In this document: piece by piece, positions 1-7,627 of the stretch | Layout: each line of letters opens with the position of its first letter | How positions within the stretch are numbered: position 1 is the first letter of the stretch | DNA from: Acidaminococcus sp050873445 | GTDB taxonomy: Bacteria; Bacillota; Negativicutes; Acidaminococcales; Acidaminococcaceae | Assembly (NCBI RefSeq): GCF_050873445.1 | Contig: NZ_JBNMIU010000044.1 | Span: 1 to 20,582 of the forward strand | Direction of reading: 5' to 3' | DNA: 20,582 nucleotides | Program-made: the position numbers and the translations under genes | Notes under the pieces: generated by a model | What the model saw: the letters and a program-made list of their open reading frames with translations, nothing else | Told to the model about the DNA's origin: nothing | Databases searched by the model: none

Positions 1-126
1 CCGCGCATGTGATTGGATGGTTGGGGGGCCTTCTGATAGACAATTACCAGATGTCCATTTTGAAGGTACCAGAATTGTTGAACTGTCTAAAACAGGGGGT
101 TCTACTTTTAGAAACTGTCCTTGACA
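1..126. mobile_element. Possible insertion-sequence end (left edge of window)
   Basis: The sequence up to position 126 ends in CTGTCCTTGACA, which read inward on the minus strand is TGTCAAGGACAG, a TG...CA-type terminus like that of many insertion sequences. The next gene on the minus strand starts normally at 160 and loses its sense at this point. On the plus strand, positions 2-124 stay open and end in a TGA inside the presumed terminal repeat, as transposase genes often do, but I do not recognise the 40 or so residues. No family can be assigned, because the other end and any target-site duplication lie outside the window. Confidence 0.3.
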
Positions 127-160
127 AGGGGTACGGTTTACTCCGCCGTTGTCGTTCCAT
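44..160 (-). pseudogene. 5' remnant of a fourth gene in the ydjI-like operon
   Basis: An ATG at 160 lies a few bases after an AAGGAGG ribosome binding site and 13 bases after the TPM gene stop, so it looks like a genuine translationally linked start. The reading frame begins MERQRRSKPYP and then runs into the presumed IS terminus at about 126. It continues through foreign-looking sequence to a TAA at 44-46, giving only 38 residues. The natural reading is a gene cut off by an insertion, leaving about 11 codons of the original. The function of the full gene cannot be told; a short real peptide is the alternative. Confidence 0.35.
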
Positions 161-173
161 GCTTTCCTCCTTG

Positions 174-935
174 TCAGAACTTACCCCCGCCGCCTCCGTG
201 GTCGTCATCTCTGTCGTCCACTGCAGAAGATTCGTTTTTGCTCTTTTCCTGCCGGGTCACGTTCATATACAGATAGGTATCCCGGCTGTTCTCCAGCTGG
301 AAGCTGTCCCGATCCAGGTACACCCCGGCCTCCAGAGCCGGAAGCACATTGTTCATCTGCCCGATGAGGATCCGGCGCACCAGGAATCCGATGCCTAGGG
401 ACACCGCCGCCGCAATGGCCAGAGCCAGGGGATTGAACCGGTCTGCCGGGTCAAAGGGTTTCCCCTCCTTCTGGTAATAAGCCAGCAGTTCGTCCGAGCC
501 TTTGGCGAACTGGTCGAAAGCTTCCGGATAGTGGTTCTTTTTCAGGTCCGGCAGAAATTTTTCGCTGAGCGCTTTAATGCCGGCTTTATCCGTAATCATT
601 TTCCGCATGCCATTATCAGTAGAAATGTACCAGTCCCGCTCTTTCAGGGACAGGAGCAGTACCATATTCCCTTTACTGTTGCTGTCCTTGATCTTGTCCA
701 GCACGGCATTCGCGAATTGCCCGGCTTTAACGCCTCCGGTGCTTTTCACCGTCACCACCGCCAGCCGAACCTGATATTTTCGGTTCACTTGATCCAGGGA
801 CTGCTGGAGCGTCTTTACTTCCTGAGGCCGCAGGAGACCTGCCTGGTCCGACACCAGGGCCGGGGCTGCCGAGCCGGAAACGGCTAAGCCCACCAGGAAG
901 ACCAGCAGAGCCAGGATGCGCAGTAATTTCTTCAT
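174..935 (-). CDS. TPM-domain membrane protein (YdjH/YgcG-like)
   Basis: A 253-residue protein with an N-terminal signal peptide or anchor (about residues 1-23, KKLLRI then a long hydrophobic run to SAAPA). A TPM domain follows at about 28-155, with the typical LVSDQAGLL start and DNGMRKM segment. One membrane helix lies at about 168-188, then a charged tail ending DDDHGGGGGKF, a glycine-rich end seen in many TPM proteins. TPM domains occur in membrane-associated proteins and some have been described as phosphatases; the activity here is unknown. The gene starts 10 bases after the zinc-ribbon gene, with a GGAGG directly upstream. Next to an SPFH gene and a zinc-ribbon gene it fits YdjH, a partner of the PspA membrane-stress protein in Bacillus. 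Confidence 0.8.
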   Translation of the reverse strand: MKKLLRILALLVFLVGLAVSGSAAPALVSDQAGLLRPQEVKTLQQSLDQVNRKYQVRLAVVTVKSTGGVKAGQFANAVLDKIKDSNSKGNMVLLLSLKERDWYISTDNGMRKMITDKAGIKALSEKFLPDLKKNHYPEAFDQFAKGSDELLAYYQKEGKPFDPADRFNPLALAIAAAVSLGIGFLVRRILIGQMNNVLPALEAGVYLDRDSFQLENSRDTYLYMNVTRQEKSKNESSAVDDRDDDHGGGGGKF

Positions 936-945
936 AATGACCTCC

Positions 946-2049
946 TTACGTCAGGAACAGCTTTGCCACAAAGTACAGCGCCGGTGTGAGGATGGCCGTC
1001 ACAGCCCCCATGTACAGCAGGGATTTCTGGTTGTCATAAGGCAAGGTTCCTACCATCTTCCCCGTCTGTCCGTTCATTATGAAGGTATAGGGTTTGTCCT
1101 GGTACCGGGTGGTCAGGATCCATACCGGAGCCAGGGCATAGGCCACGTGGTCATCCTCCTTTTGGATGTAGCTGTCCTGCAGACTGCATCGGTCGTAGCC
1201 GGTGACGGTGCCCTGAAGCACCTCCAGGGCAGACCGGTTCACCCGCTCATCGGCTCGGGGCACGGAGGCTTCTGCATCTACATCGTATTTGTCCGCCAGG
1301 AACCCGGTCAGGTAGGCCGGACTAAAGGGGACCATTTCCTCATAATTGAAGGGTTCGATGCTCTCCATATAGGTATCGTCCATTTTACTGGAGCCGTCCA
1401 CAGGAATCTTGTGAAAAGTCATCCGGCCGCTCCGTAGGCACTGGAACACCCGGGTCTCAGTAACGATTTCATCACTGGTCTCAAAGACCGTATCTTCCTC
1501 ACCCTTGAATTCCCCGTCCGCATATACGGCCGAATCGAACAGCCAGAAGGGAACATACATGGGCTGGATGGCCTCCACCCGATTGTTGGCGGTAAAGGCC
1601 GCCGGCAGCAACCGTTTGCCCTTGTAGAATTCTTTCAGTGCTGCCACTGCTTCCTCTTTGGTCTTCTTGAAGGGGATCACAAAATCCGGTTTCAGCATCC
1701 CTTCGAACCGGTTGGGCAGCATAGTAGGATTGCCACAGTAGCAGCATTCGGTGGCCATGGTATTTTCGTCGCTGACGATTTCCGCTCCGCAGGTGGAGCA
1801 GGTGAAGGCCTTCAGCTGGGCCGCTTCCTCCGACCCCCATTCCCGGCCTGCCTCCCCTGTATTCCAGCGAATCTCCTTTGCTTCCTGGGCAGCTGCCGCC
1901 CGTTCCTGTTTCCGGGCGAACAGCGCTTCCATCGTTGCCACATCCAGTTCCGTATCACAGTAGGGGCAGACAATCTTGGCGGAACCCGGTGCAAATTCCA
2001 GCGGACCGCCGCAGTTAGGACATTGATAAGCAACCGAGGTATCGGTCAT
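946..2049 (-). CDS. Zinc-ribbon membrane protein (YdjG-like)
   Basis: A 367-residue protein with two N-terminal zinc ribbons: C10/C13...C28/C31 (YQCPNCGG, VCPYCD) and C84/C87...C102 or C103/C105 (TCSTCG, ECCYCG). Residues 120-330 form a soluble region with no recognised catalytic motif. A single hydrophobic helix sits at the C-terminus (about 344-365), so the protein is probably tail-anchored with the ribbons in the cytoplasm. Databases usually label such proteins TFIIB-type zinc ribbon, but a transcription role is not implied. It lies 18 bases after the SPFH gene, behind a GGGAGGTG ribosome binding site, and is followed at once by the TPM gene. That neighbourhood matches ydjG of the Bacillus pspA-ydjGHI cluster. 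Confidence 0.78.
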   Translation of the reverse strand: MTDTSVAYQCPNCGGPLEFAPGSAKIVCPYCDTELDVATMEALFARKQERAAAAQEAKEIRWNTGEAGREWGSEEAAQLKAFTCSTCGAEIVSDENTMATECCYCGNPTMLPNRFEGMLKPDFVIPFKKTKEEAVAALKEFYKGKRLLPAAFTANNRVEAIQPMYVPFWLFDSAVYADGEFKGEEDTVFETSDEIVTETRVFQCLRSGRMTFHKIPVDGSSKMDDTYMESIEPFNYEEMVPFSPAYLTGFLADKYDVDAEASVPRADERVNRSALEVLQGTVTGYDRCSLQDSYIQKEDDHVAYALAPVWILTTRYQDKPYTFIMNGQTGKMVGTLPYDNQKSLLYMGAVTAILTPALYFVAKLFLT

Positions 2050-2067
2050 GATAGTTCACCTCCCGTT

Positions 2068-3492
2068 TCAGATCTTGTCGCTGTCGTCAAAAGGATCTCC
2101 GCACTGGGGACAGAATTTGGGGGGATGGTGGGGATCCGGCGGCTGCCAGCCGCATTTGTCACAGCGGTACAGAGGGACATCCTCCGGCTTCCTGGCTCCA
2201 CAGTTCATACAGAATTTTCCCTGGTTCACCGTTTTGCAGCCCGGGCAGGTCCAGCCGTCCGACGTTTCCGGTTTGGGTTTGCCGCAGGCCCCGCAAAATT
2301 TCCCGGTATTCCCTTTCTGGCCGCAGCTGCAGTCCCAGGAATTTCCTGCCGGTTTGGAAACAGGTTCCTGTTTCCCGCAGCCCATGCAGAATTTTCCGGT
2401 ATTTCCTTTTTGCCCGCAGGCACAATCCCAGGTATCCGCTGCCGATGTCTGGGCCGCCTGTACCTGAGCTGCCTGCTGAGCCTGGGTCTGGGCCGCCATA
2501 GTCTGGTACATACCGGAACCGGCGCTGCCTGCCATATTCATGCCCATGAATCCGAAGGCCGCACCACTGCCGCTTTCATTAGACGCAGCCATCCGCATAG
2601 CGTCGCTGGTAGCATCCGCCATGGTCCCCATGGCGATGTTGGGATTGCTGCCCAGGGTCATGCCCATCTGGATTTTCTGGATCTTTTCTTCATCTGCTTC
2701 GTTGGCCTTGATGTTGTTGATGCCGAAAGAAACGATCTCGATACCCCGGAGCTCTGACCACTTCTTGGACAGCACTTCGTTCAGTGCCTCCGCCAGTTCA
2801 AAGGTATGGGCCAGGATTTCCGTATAGTCGATGCGCTGGGCACTAAGCCTGGCAAAAGCCGGCTGCAGGGCCATGAGCAGTTCGCTTTTCAACTGCCCGT
2901 CCAGGATACTCCGCTCGTATACATCGTAGTCATTGCCGGCTACATTGGTATAGAACAGCAGAGGATCCACAATCCGGTAACTGTATTCCCCGAAACACCT
3001 AAGACGGACGGTCAGTACCTGTCCGGTGGTATCATCCTTCACCTTGAAGGGGATTTCGCTGGGAGTACCGTATTTATTGCCGATCAATTCCTTGGTATTG
3101 AAATAGTACACCCGCTGGTCCTTCCCCGTATCCCCGCCGAAGGTGAACCGTTTGCCGATCTGCTGGAATACATTCTTCACGTTCTCCTTCAAGTCCCCGG
3201 TAAACACCGAAGGCTCTGTGGAGCGGTCATAGGTAAACTCTCCCGGTTCCGCACAGAAATCCACGATTTTCCCCGATTCCACGATGATCATGCACTGTCC
3301 GCTGTTCACAGCGATCCGGGAACCGTTGGAGATGATATTATCCTCGCCGCTGGTGTTGGAACTGCGCCCGCTGGTCCGTTTCTGTCCTTTCATCATCAGG
3401 ATGTCCGGAGCCATCTGGCAATAGAAGAACTCCTTCCATTGATCCGCCAGTACACCGCCTGCTGCGCCCATTGCCGCTTTGATCAGTCCCAT
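2068..3492 (-). CDS. SPFH-domain protein with four C-terminal zinc ribbons (YdjI-like)
   Basis: A 474-residue protein. Residues about 20-275 form an SPFH/stomatin-like domain of the class often named virion core protein-like. A Met/Ala/Gly/Gln-rich linker covers about 276-352. Four zinc ribbons follow: C357/C359-C369/C372, C388/C390-C400/C403, C416/C419-C428/C431 and C444/C447-C461/C464. The first two ribbons share most of their sequence and use CxC instead of CxxC in the first knuckle. I chose the start at 3492 because an AAAGGAAGG lies just upstream; the frame stays open to 3540 without a ribosome binding site. It is the first gene of an operon with YdjG- and YdjH-like genes. In Bacillus, YdjI works with PspA at the membrane; no pspA gene is seen here. 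Confidence 0.82.
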   Translation of the reverse strand: MGLIKAAMGAAGGVLADQWKEFFYCQMAPDILMMKGQKRTSGRSSNTSGEDNIISNGSRIAVNSGQCMIIVESGKIVDFCAEPGEFTYDRSTEPSVFTGDLKENVKNVFQQIGKRFTFGGDTGKDQRVYYFNTKELIGNKYGTPSEIPFKVKDDTTGQVLTVRLRCFGEYSYRIVDPLLFYTNVAGNDYDVYERSILDGQLKSELLMALQPAFARLSAQRIDYTEILAHTFELAEALNEVLSKKWSELRGIEIVSFGINNIKANEADEEKIQKIQMGMTLGSNPNIAMGTMADATSDAMRMAASNESGSGAAFGFMGMNMAGSAGSGMYQTMAAQTQAQQAAQVQAAQTSAADTWDCACGQKGNTGKFCMGCGKQEPVSKPAGNSWDCSCGQKGNTGKFCGACGKPKPETSDGWTCPGCKTVNQGKFCMNCGARKPEDVPLYRCDKCGWQPPDPHHPPKFCPQCGDPFDDSDKI

Positions 3493-3639
3493 GGTATACC
3501 TTCCTTTCTCTTTGACTGCGGTTCTTTTCTTTCCCCGCATGATTCGATGTTTGCTTCTGGCCAGACCAGCTGCCCCACCTTGGTGCTGCAGCTGTCCATT
3601 TGGAGGTTTTCATCTAAATCCTCATTTTTCTCTATATCT

Positions 3640-3683
3640 ATCATACAGAAAATTATGATAAAATGGACTGTGCTTTCATACAG
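3640..3683 (-). promoter_or_regulatory. Candidate activated promoter of the SPFH operon
   Basis: On the minus strand an inverted-repeat-bearing 16-mer CTGTATGAAAGCACAG (3683-3668) lies exactly 22 bases before a TATGAT -10 box (3645-3640). There is no good -35 box; the element sits where an activator would overlap it. The same arrangement with an almost identical 16-mer is found upstream of the gene at 4904-5395. It implies a 5' leader of about 140 bases before the SPFH start. The element also lies about 50 bases upstream of the plus-strand barrel gene, so it could act in both directions. Confidence 0.5.
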
Positions 3684-3733
3684 GTTTTTGAAAAATCGTT
3701 GGTTTTCTGAACTGTTATGGATTGGAGGTCCCT

Positions 3734-4850
3734 ATGGTCTTATTTCCCCTTTTCTGTCTCCTGTGCCTGGCAACGGCCGCTCCGGTCCAGGCGGCTCCGG
3801 ATTCTCTGCCGCAAACTCTCCGGGAGACCGTCCCGGATCCGGGCAAGCTGGAACCGGGCCAGAGCCGCCATCCCTACCTGGAACTCCACGGAGACCTGCG
3901 CTGGCTCTACGGCAGGGGGCCGATTCTCCGGCAGGGGGCCCACCGGCCGTCGGCAGGACCAGTCCATCTCCATGGCCCAGCGGCGTCTGCGGCTGTTCCC
4001 CACCCTCCACACCAGTCCGGATACCCGGATCAAAGCCATGCTGGAAGACCGGCGGGATGACAAGGACCATACCGGAGACCGGCACTTGTACCTGTCCCGC
4101 CTGTACCTGGAATCCGTCAACAAGCACACCAAGTGGGAGCTGGGCCGATTCAATTATTACCTGATGGACGGCAATGTAATAGACAAACGGGTGGACGGCA
4201 TCCGGGCCAGCTTCGGCCGCAGTGGCAATACACCCGGGCGCCTGACCTTTTTTGCGGGGCAAACTACGGGAGATGACAATCTGACCACAAAAAAAGGCTG
4301 GTCCCTGCTCTACGACCGGGAGCAGGGCAAATGGAAGGGACGTACCGCGTATCTGGATTTCCGTAACAAGGAGACCCTGCCTGCAACAGTTCCTTTTGGA
4401 AGCGCGGGCCGCAGCGGTACCAGATTCGACCGGCAGCAAATCTGGACCACCCTCCTGGAATATCGTCCAAAAAGAAAATGGAACCTTTCTCTGGAACTGT
4501 TCCAGGCCAAAGGCCGGCAGCACAGGGACCGGTACCGGGAGAATGAACGGGGCTTTGTGGCAGCGGTAACGCATGGACAGCTGGACGAAAAAAAGGCCGG
4601 CAGCCATGAGGCCTGGCTCCGGTATTATGACCAGCCCCAGTCCAGCATCCTGTACCATACCATGGACGGGGACACCGGTTTCTTCCGGCGCATGGGCTTC
4701 CGGGGCTGGGGAGCCCGATTGGATTATGTAGTGACGCCGGGGCTGGTGTGGGCGGTAGAAGGTTTCCGTCTGCAGAACCGGAAGACCGGTCCCTTTACAA
4801 GGAATTTCCATGAATTCGTCCTGGGAACAAGTTTGACCGCATACTTTTAA
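3734..4850 (+). pseudogene. Putative outer-membrane beta-barrel protein, out of frame through a 19-bp duplication
   Basis: Translation starts at ATG 3734 behind GGAGG (3724-3728) with a clear signal peptide (MVLFPLFCLLCLATAAPVQAA). It continues in that frame to about residue 60 (LELHGDLRWLYGRG). The rest of the protein (from TGRRQDQSISMAQRRLRLF to the final TAYF) is in the next frame and runs to TAA at 4850. The break falls on two copies of CGGCAGGGGGCC (3910-3921 and 3929-3940), a 19-base period. Removing one period joins the frames exactly and gives 365 residues. Many alternating aromatic/polar strands and a terminal Phe suggest a diderm outer-membrane barrel or porin-like protein, though I recognise no named family. 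It may be a phase-variable gene in its OFF state, or a recent pseudogene. Confidence 0.7.
3910..3940. repeat. Partial tandem duplication with 19-bp period
   Basis: CGGCAGGGGGCC occurs at 3910-3921 and again at 3929-3940, with GATTCTC between. The period of 19 bases is not a multiple of three, so gain or loss of one unit shifts the frame. Loss of one unit restores the barrel gene's frame exactly. Confidence 0.9.
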
Positions 4851-4870
4851 CGTACGCGGTCAAACTTGTT
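4826..4870. terminator. 15-bp perfect inverted repeat spanning the barrel gene stop codon
   Basis: AACAAGTTTGACCGC (4826-4840) is matched perfectly by GCGGTCAAACTTGTT (4856-4870). After one mismatch three more pairs follow, and the TAA stop (4848-4850) lies in the loop. It sits between two convergent genes, so a bidirectional terminator is likely. Neither strand has a run of T after the stem, which is unusual for an intrinsic terminator. Confidence 0.5.
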
Positions 4871-4903
4871 ACATTTCACGCTGCGCTGCAGCATGGTATC
4901 TCC

Positions 4904-5395
4904 TTACCCAAAAGCATCCTTCCGGCCTGCGTAGATTGCATAACTGTCCAGCAGCATGTTCTTCAGATTTTCATTGTTCCCTGTCCAGGGGCCTGCAGCC
5001 GTTTCTGGATGAGGTATCATCCAGGGCAGGATCTGCTTGTCCATATGTTTTCTCACCCATTTTTTATTCTGTTTTGTAATGCCAGTCCTGGTTTCGTTGA
5101 TTTCCCAGCAGCAGGGAGTCCTGTCCCGATTGGATTCCGGCCGGGCCAGGATTTCCAGGCGGCCGTTATGGTCCAGGTCCACCATACAGTATTCCACCGT
5201 GGGATCTGTATCGATGCGGTTGGAGCGGATGGTTTTCCAGTTCTTCAGGAACACATCTGCCTGCCGGGCCGCTTCTTTCCTGAATACTGATCGTACCTGT
5301 CCCCGTTGCAGCTCTCTTCCCTCTTCACAAGCGAAAACCGGAGCACTGCCTAAAAAGAGCAGGACAGCCAATACGCTGAGAATGCATTTTTTCAT
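4904..5395 (-). CDS. Small exported protein of unknown function
   Basis: A 163-residue protein with a signal peptide (KKCILSVLAVLLFLGSAPVFAC). Cleavage before Cys23 is possible, but VFAC is a poor lipobox, so lipid attachment is uncertain. The mature part contains VDLDHNGRLEIL (about residues 72-83), a DxDxNG loop like those of calcium-binding or FG-GAP-type repeats, and a CC pair near residues 95-96. I do not recognise a family. The start at 5395 is supported by AAAGGAGG just upstream and by a -10 box that overlaps the alternative upstream Met at 5446. It converges on the barrel gene, and its promoter closely resembles that of the SPFH operon, which suggests an envelope-stress link. Confidence 0.65.
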   Translation of the reverse strand: MKKCILSVLAVLLFLGSAPVFACEEGRELQRGQVRSVFRKEAARQADVFLKNWKTIRSNRIDTDPTVEYCMVDLDHNGRLEILARPESNRDRTPCCWEINETRTGITKQNKKWVRKHMDKQILPWMIPHPETAAGPWTGNNENLKNMLLDSYAIYAGRKDAFG

Positions 5396-5444
5396 AAAAA
5401 CCTCCTTTTCATATTCTGCCTGGATATCTTGATTCGTCAGCTCC

Positions 5445-5488
5445 ATTATATAGAGTTTTTCGATAATTCACACTGTAGTTTCATACAG
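5445..5488 (-). promoter_or_regulatory. Candidate activated promoter of the small exported protein gene
   Basis: On the minus strand CTGTATGAAACTACAG (5488-5473) is followed after exactly 22 bases by a perfect TATAAT (5450-5445). No -35 consensus is visible. The element differs at only two positions from the one at 3668-3683 and has the same spacing. The rest of 5489-5589 shows nothing recognisable. Confidence 0.55.
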
Positions 5489-5589
5489 GGGCTGCACCTG
5501 CTCGTCTGCTCTTTTTAATTCAGCTCATTTCATCCCGAAATGCTTATACCAGGCAAAGACAATACTTTCTTTATTCGCTGCGATTTCCT

Positions 5590-6219
5590 TCACTCTTCCT
5601 GCTCCGGCATACTGGCGTACCCCTTCTCAGCAGCTTCTACGGCCAGACCTACGATGCTTTTGTGGCCGGTCTTGCTGAGCATATTACTGATGTGGAAACC
5701 CACGGTGCGCTTGGTCAGATGCAGTACGTCCGCAATCTCCTGGTAACTCATATTCTGGCAAACCAGATGGAGGATCTCGATTTCCCGTTTCGTCAGAGTC
5801 GCATTATAAAAACCAAAGGTGGCCCTTTTCTTCAGATCCGGAAAGAGATGCGCTCCAGACACGGTCTTCCGGATGCACTCCACGAATTCCTCCGCTGAAC
5901 TTTCCTTGTAGATAAAGCTGTCCGCCCCTGCTTTTTGTGCCAGTTCGACGAAGTGCATATCCTGGAAGCCAGTCATGATGATCACTTTCTTTTTGGGAAA
6001 ATGTTGTTTGATTTTCCGGGTGCAGTCGATACCACTGGTCTTACCCTCCATGCAGATGTCCATCAAAATCACATCGGGCTGGAGGCGTCCGGTCATGACC
6101 TCCGCTGTTTCCGAAAAGGGCAGGATCCCCACCACTTCGATATCTCCATACGGTTCGAACAATTTCACCAGCCCATCCAACAGGATCTTCTGGTCATCCA
6201 CCAACAGGATTCGGATCAT
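5590..6219 (-). CDS. NarL/FixJ-family response regulator
   Basis: A 209-residue two-domain regulator. The receiver domain (about residues 1-120) has the acidic pair D8/D9, the phosphorylation site D54 (VILMDICMEG), T83 and K105 (FIYKES). The LuxR-type helix-turn-helix domain (about 142-205) contains LTKREIEILHLVCQNMSYQEIA and the TKRTVGFHISNML recognition helix. Length and layout are normal for a DNA-binding partner of a NarX/DegS-type histidine kinase. Its start lies inside the end of the kinase gene (26-base overlap), so the two are translationally coupled. The targets are unknown. Direct repeats upstream of this operon are candidates for autoregulation. Confidence 0.93.
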   Translation of the reverse strand: MIRILLVDDQKILLDGLVKLFEPYGDIEVVGILPFSETAEVMTGRLQPDVILMDICMEGKTSGIDCTRKIKQHFPKKKVIIMTGFQDMHFVELAQKAGADSFIYKESSAEEFVECIRKTVSGAHLFPDLKKRATFGFYNATLTKREIEILHLVCQNMSYQEIADVLHLTKRTVGFHISNMLSKTGHKSIVGLAVEAAEKGYASMPEQEE

Positions 6220-7627
6220 ATTTCTCCCCCACTTTCTCTTCGTTTCTCCAGCGGACTTTCAAAGTGAAATGATGCATCCCCCGGTATTCCACCGTGCCCC
6301 CTGCCTGTTCCACCCGTCTCCGGATCCCGGAAAGACCGCCGCCCTCCCGGATAGAACCGGAACACCCCGTTCCATTGTCCTGGATCACGATTCCTTCCGG
6401 CCGGAGGACCAGCGTCACCTGGCTGGCCCGGCCATGGCAGACTGCATTGGTCAGCGCCTCCCGCAAAATCCGGACCACCAGCTCCTCCCTTTTTCCCCCA
6501 GCAGGCAGCGTGCCGCGCAGGGTCACCCCCACTCCCAGCCGCCGGTAGACAGCGATCAGATCTTTCAGCTGCACCCGGGGTTCTACCCGTATTTCTTCCC
6601 GCACGTCAGACAGCAGATTCCCCACCAGAGGGATGATCCGGCTGTAGTCAGCCAATCTGTGGTTGTTCAGTACCTGCTGGAGCAGGCTGATCCGCTGTCC
6701 CAGCAGGTCATGGAGCCGGATTCTCAGCTCCTGGAGGGTTTCCCGGCTCTGGAGTTCCTGGAGATGCCCCAATCGCTCCTTCAGCTCTGTACTTTGCTGC
6801 TGCAGCTGCTGAGTCTGCCGTTCCAGCGTCACGTTCAGCCGCTGGAGTTCCGTCACTTCACTGGCCGTAAGCTGCCAGCACGCTTCCTCCCCCAGAAGCA
6901 ACGACTCCCTCCGGAACAATATCCAGCGCCCGTCTGCCAGGCAAAACAGCAGCTGCCCGCCCTGTTTTTCCCTGTACAAACCCGGTTTCCGCACTTCCTG
7001 GAGCAGATGCCACAGCACATTTCCATTTCGAACCCCCAGGCCCAGGATTTGTTCCACATAACGGAACATGGCCAGATTCATCAATACCGGATCACCCCGG
7101 AACAGGGTAATCAGGACCCCATCCTCCAGAGAATCGATGGCTTCCTGGATGGAATAAACCGTGATCTGTCCCTGGTTCTGCTGATAGACCCTGGGGATTT
7201 CCCGGAAATTCCTCCAGAGGACCAGCCCCAGGACAGCTCCATAACCCCAAAACGCACCAGCTTCCGTCAGAGAAAACAGTCCAGCTAGTCCTACCGCCGC
7301 TGCCCAGGCAGAGAGACACCCAGTCCCTTTTTCCGGCCGGATCCAGGAAAAGCCCAGGATGCCCAGACAAAAAGCCATCTGAAGAATCCGCAGCCAGGGA
7401 AAGGGAACTTTTTCCCCCAGCCAGGCTTCCAACAGCATCAGGGACCAGGTACAGAAAAGGATCAGAATCCCCAAGATGCAACTTTCTAACCCTTTTCTCC
7501 GCCAAGAGCGGAATTTTCCAAGAGGAAGCAGGCCGTAAATCAGAATACCTTGACTCAGCAGGCCCAGCAAACCGGCGGCACACATTCCCATCACCAGAAG
7601 AAAGGGTCCTTCCAAGACCTGGTTCAT
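6194..7627 (-). CDS. Sensor histidine kinase (HisKA_3/NarX-like)
   Basis: A 477-residue membrane kinase. Residues about 8-140 contain several hydrophobic helices. A PAS-like sensing region (SIQEAIDSLEDGVLI onward, about 159-255) and a Gln-rich coiled coil (about 256-300) follow. The phosphoacceptor motif is LRIRLHDLLGQRIS with H306. The ATPase domain has an N box (REALTNAVCHG, N394), a G1 box (IQDNGTG, D417) and a G2 box (GGGLSGI, 429-435). The start at 7627 overlaps the stop of the upstream sensor gene as ATGA, and the end overlaps the regulator gene, so the three form one operon. The frame stays open far upstream of 7627, but that stretch is out-of-frame overlap with the previous gene. Confidence 0.88.
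   Translation of the reverse strand: MNQVLEGPFLLVMGMCAAGLLGLLSQGILIYGLLPLGKFRSWRRKGLESCILGILILFCTWSLMLLEAWLGEKVPFPWLRILQMAFCLGILGFSWIRPEKGTGCLSAWAAAVGLAGLFSLTEAGAFWGYGAVLGLVLWRNFREIPRVYQQNQGQITVYSIQEAIDSLEDGVLITLFRGDPVLMNLAMFRYVEQILGLGVRNGNVLWHLLQEVRKPGLYREKQGGQLLFCLADGRWILFRRESLLLGEEACWQLTASEVTELQRLNVTLERQTQQLQQQSTELKERLGHLQELQSRETLQELRIRLHDLLGQRISLLQQVLNNHRLADYSRIIPLVGNLLSDVREEIRVEPRVQLKDLIAVYRRLGVGVTLRGTLPAGGKREELVVRILREALTNAVCHGRASQVTLVLRPEGIVIQDNGTGCSGSIREGGGLSGIRRRVEQAGGTVEYRGMHHFTLKVRWRNEEKVGEKYDPNPVGG

Noticed and set aside
3338..3613. Minus-strand frame starting MKTSKWTAAAP before the SPFH gene
   Set aside because: It overlaps the start of the SPFH gene in another frame, has no clear ribosome binding site and shows no recognisable protein.
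2806..4164. Long plus-strand open frame of 452 codons
   Set aside because: It is antisense to the SPFH gene and then crosses the barrel gene in a third frame. It has no ribosome binding site, no family features and low-complexity composition typical of a shadow frame.
3732..4811. Long minus-strand open frame opposite the barrel gene
   Set aside because: Proline/glycine-rich antisense translation without a signal or motif. The plus strand has the ribosome binding site, signal peptide and terminal Phe.
5975..7288. Plus-strand open frame of 437 codons opposite the kinase
   Set aside because: Antisense of a GC-rich gene, rich in Pro/Gln/His, with no ribosome binding site or motifs.
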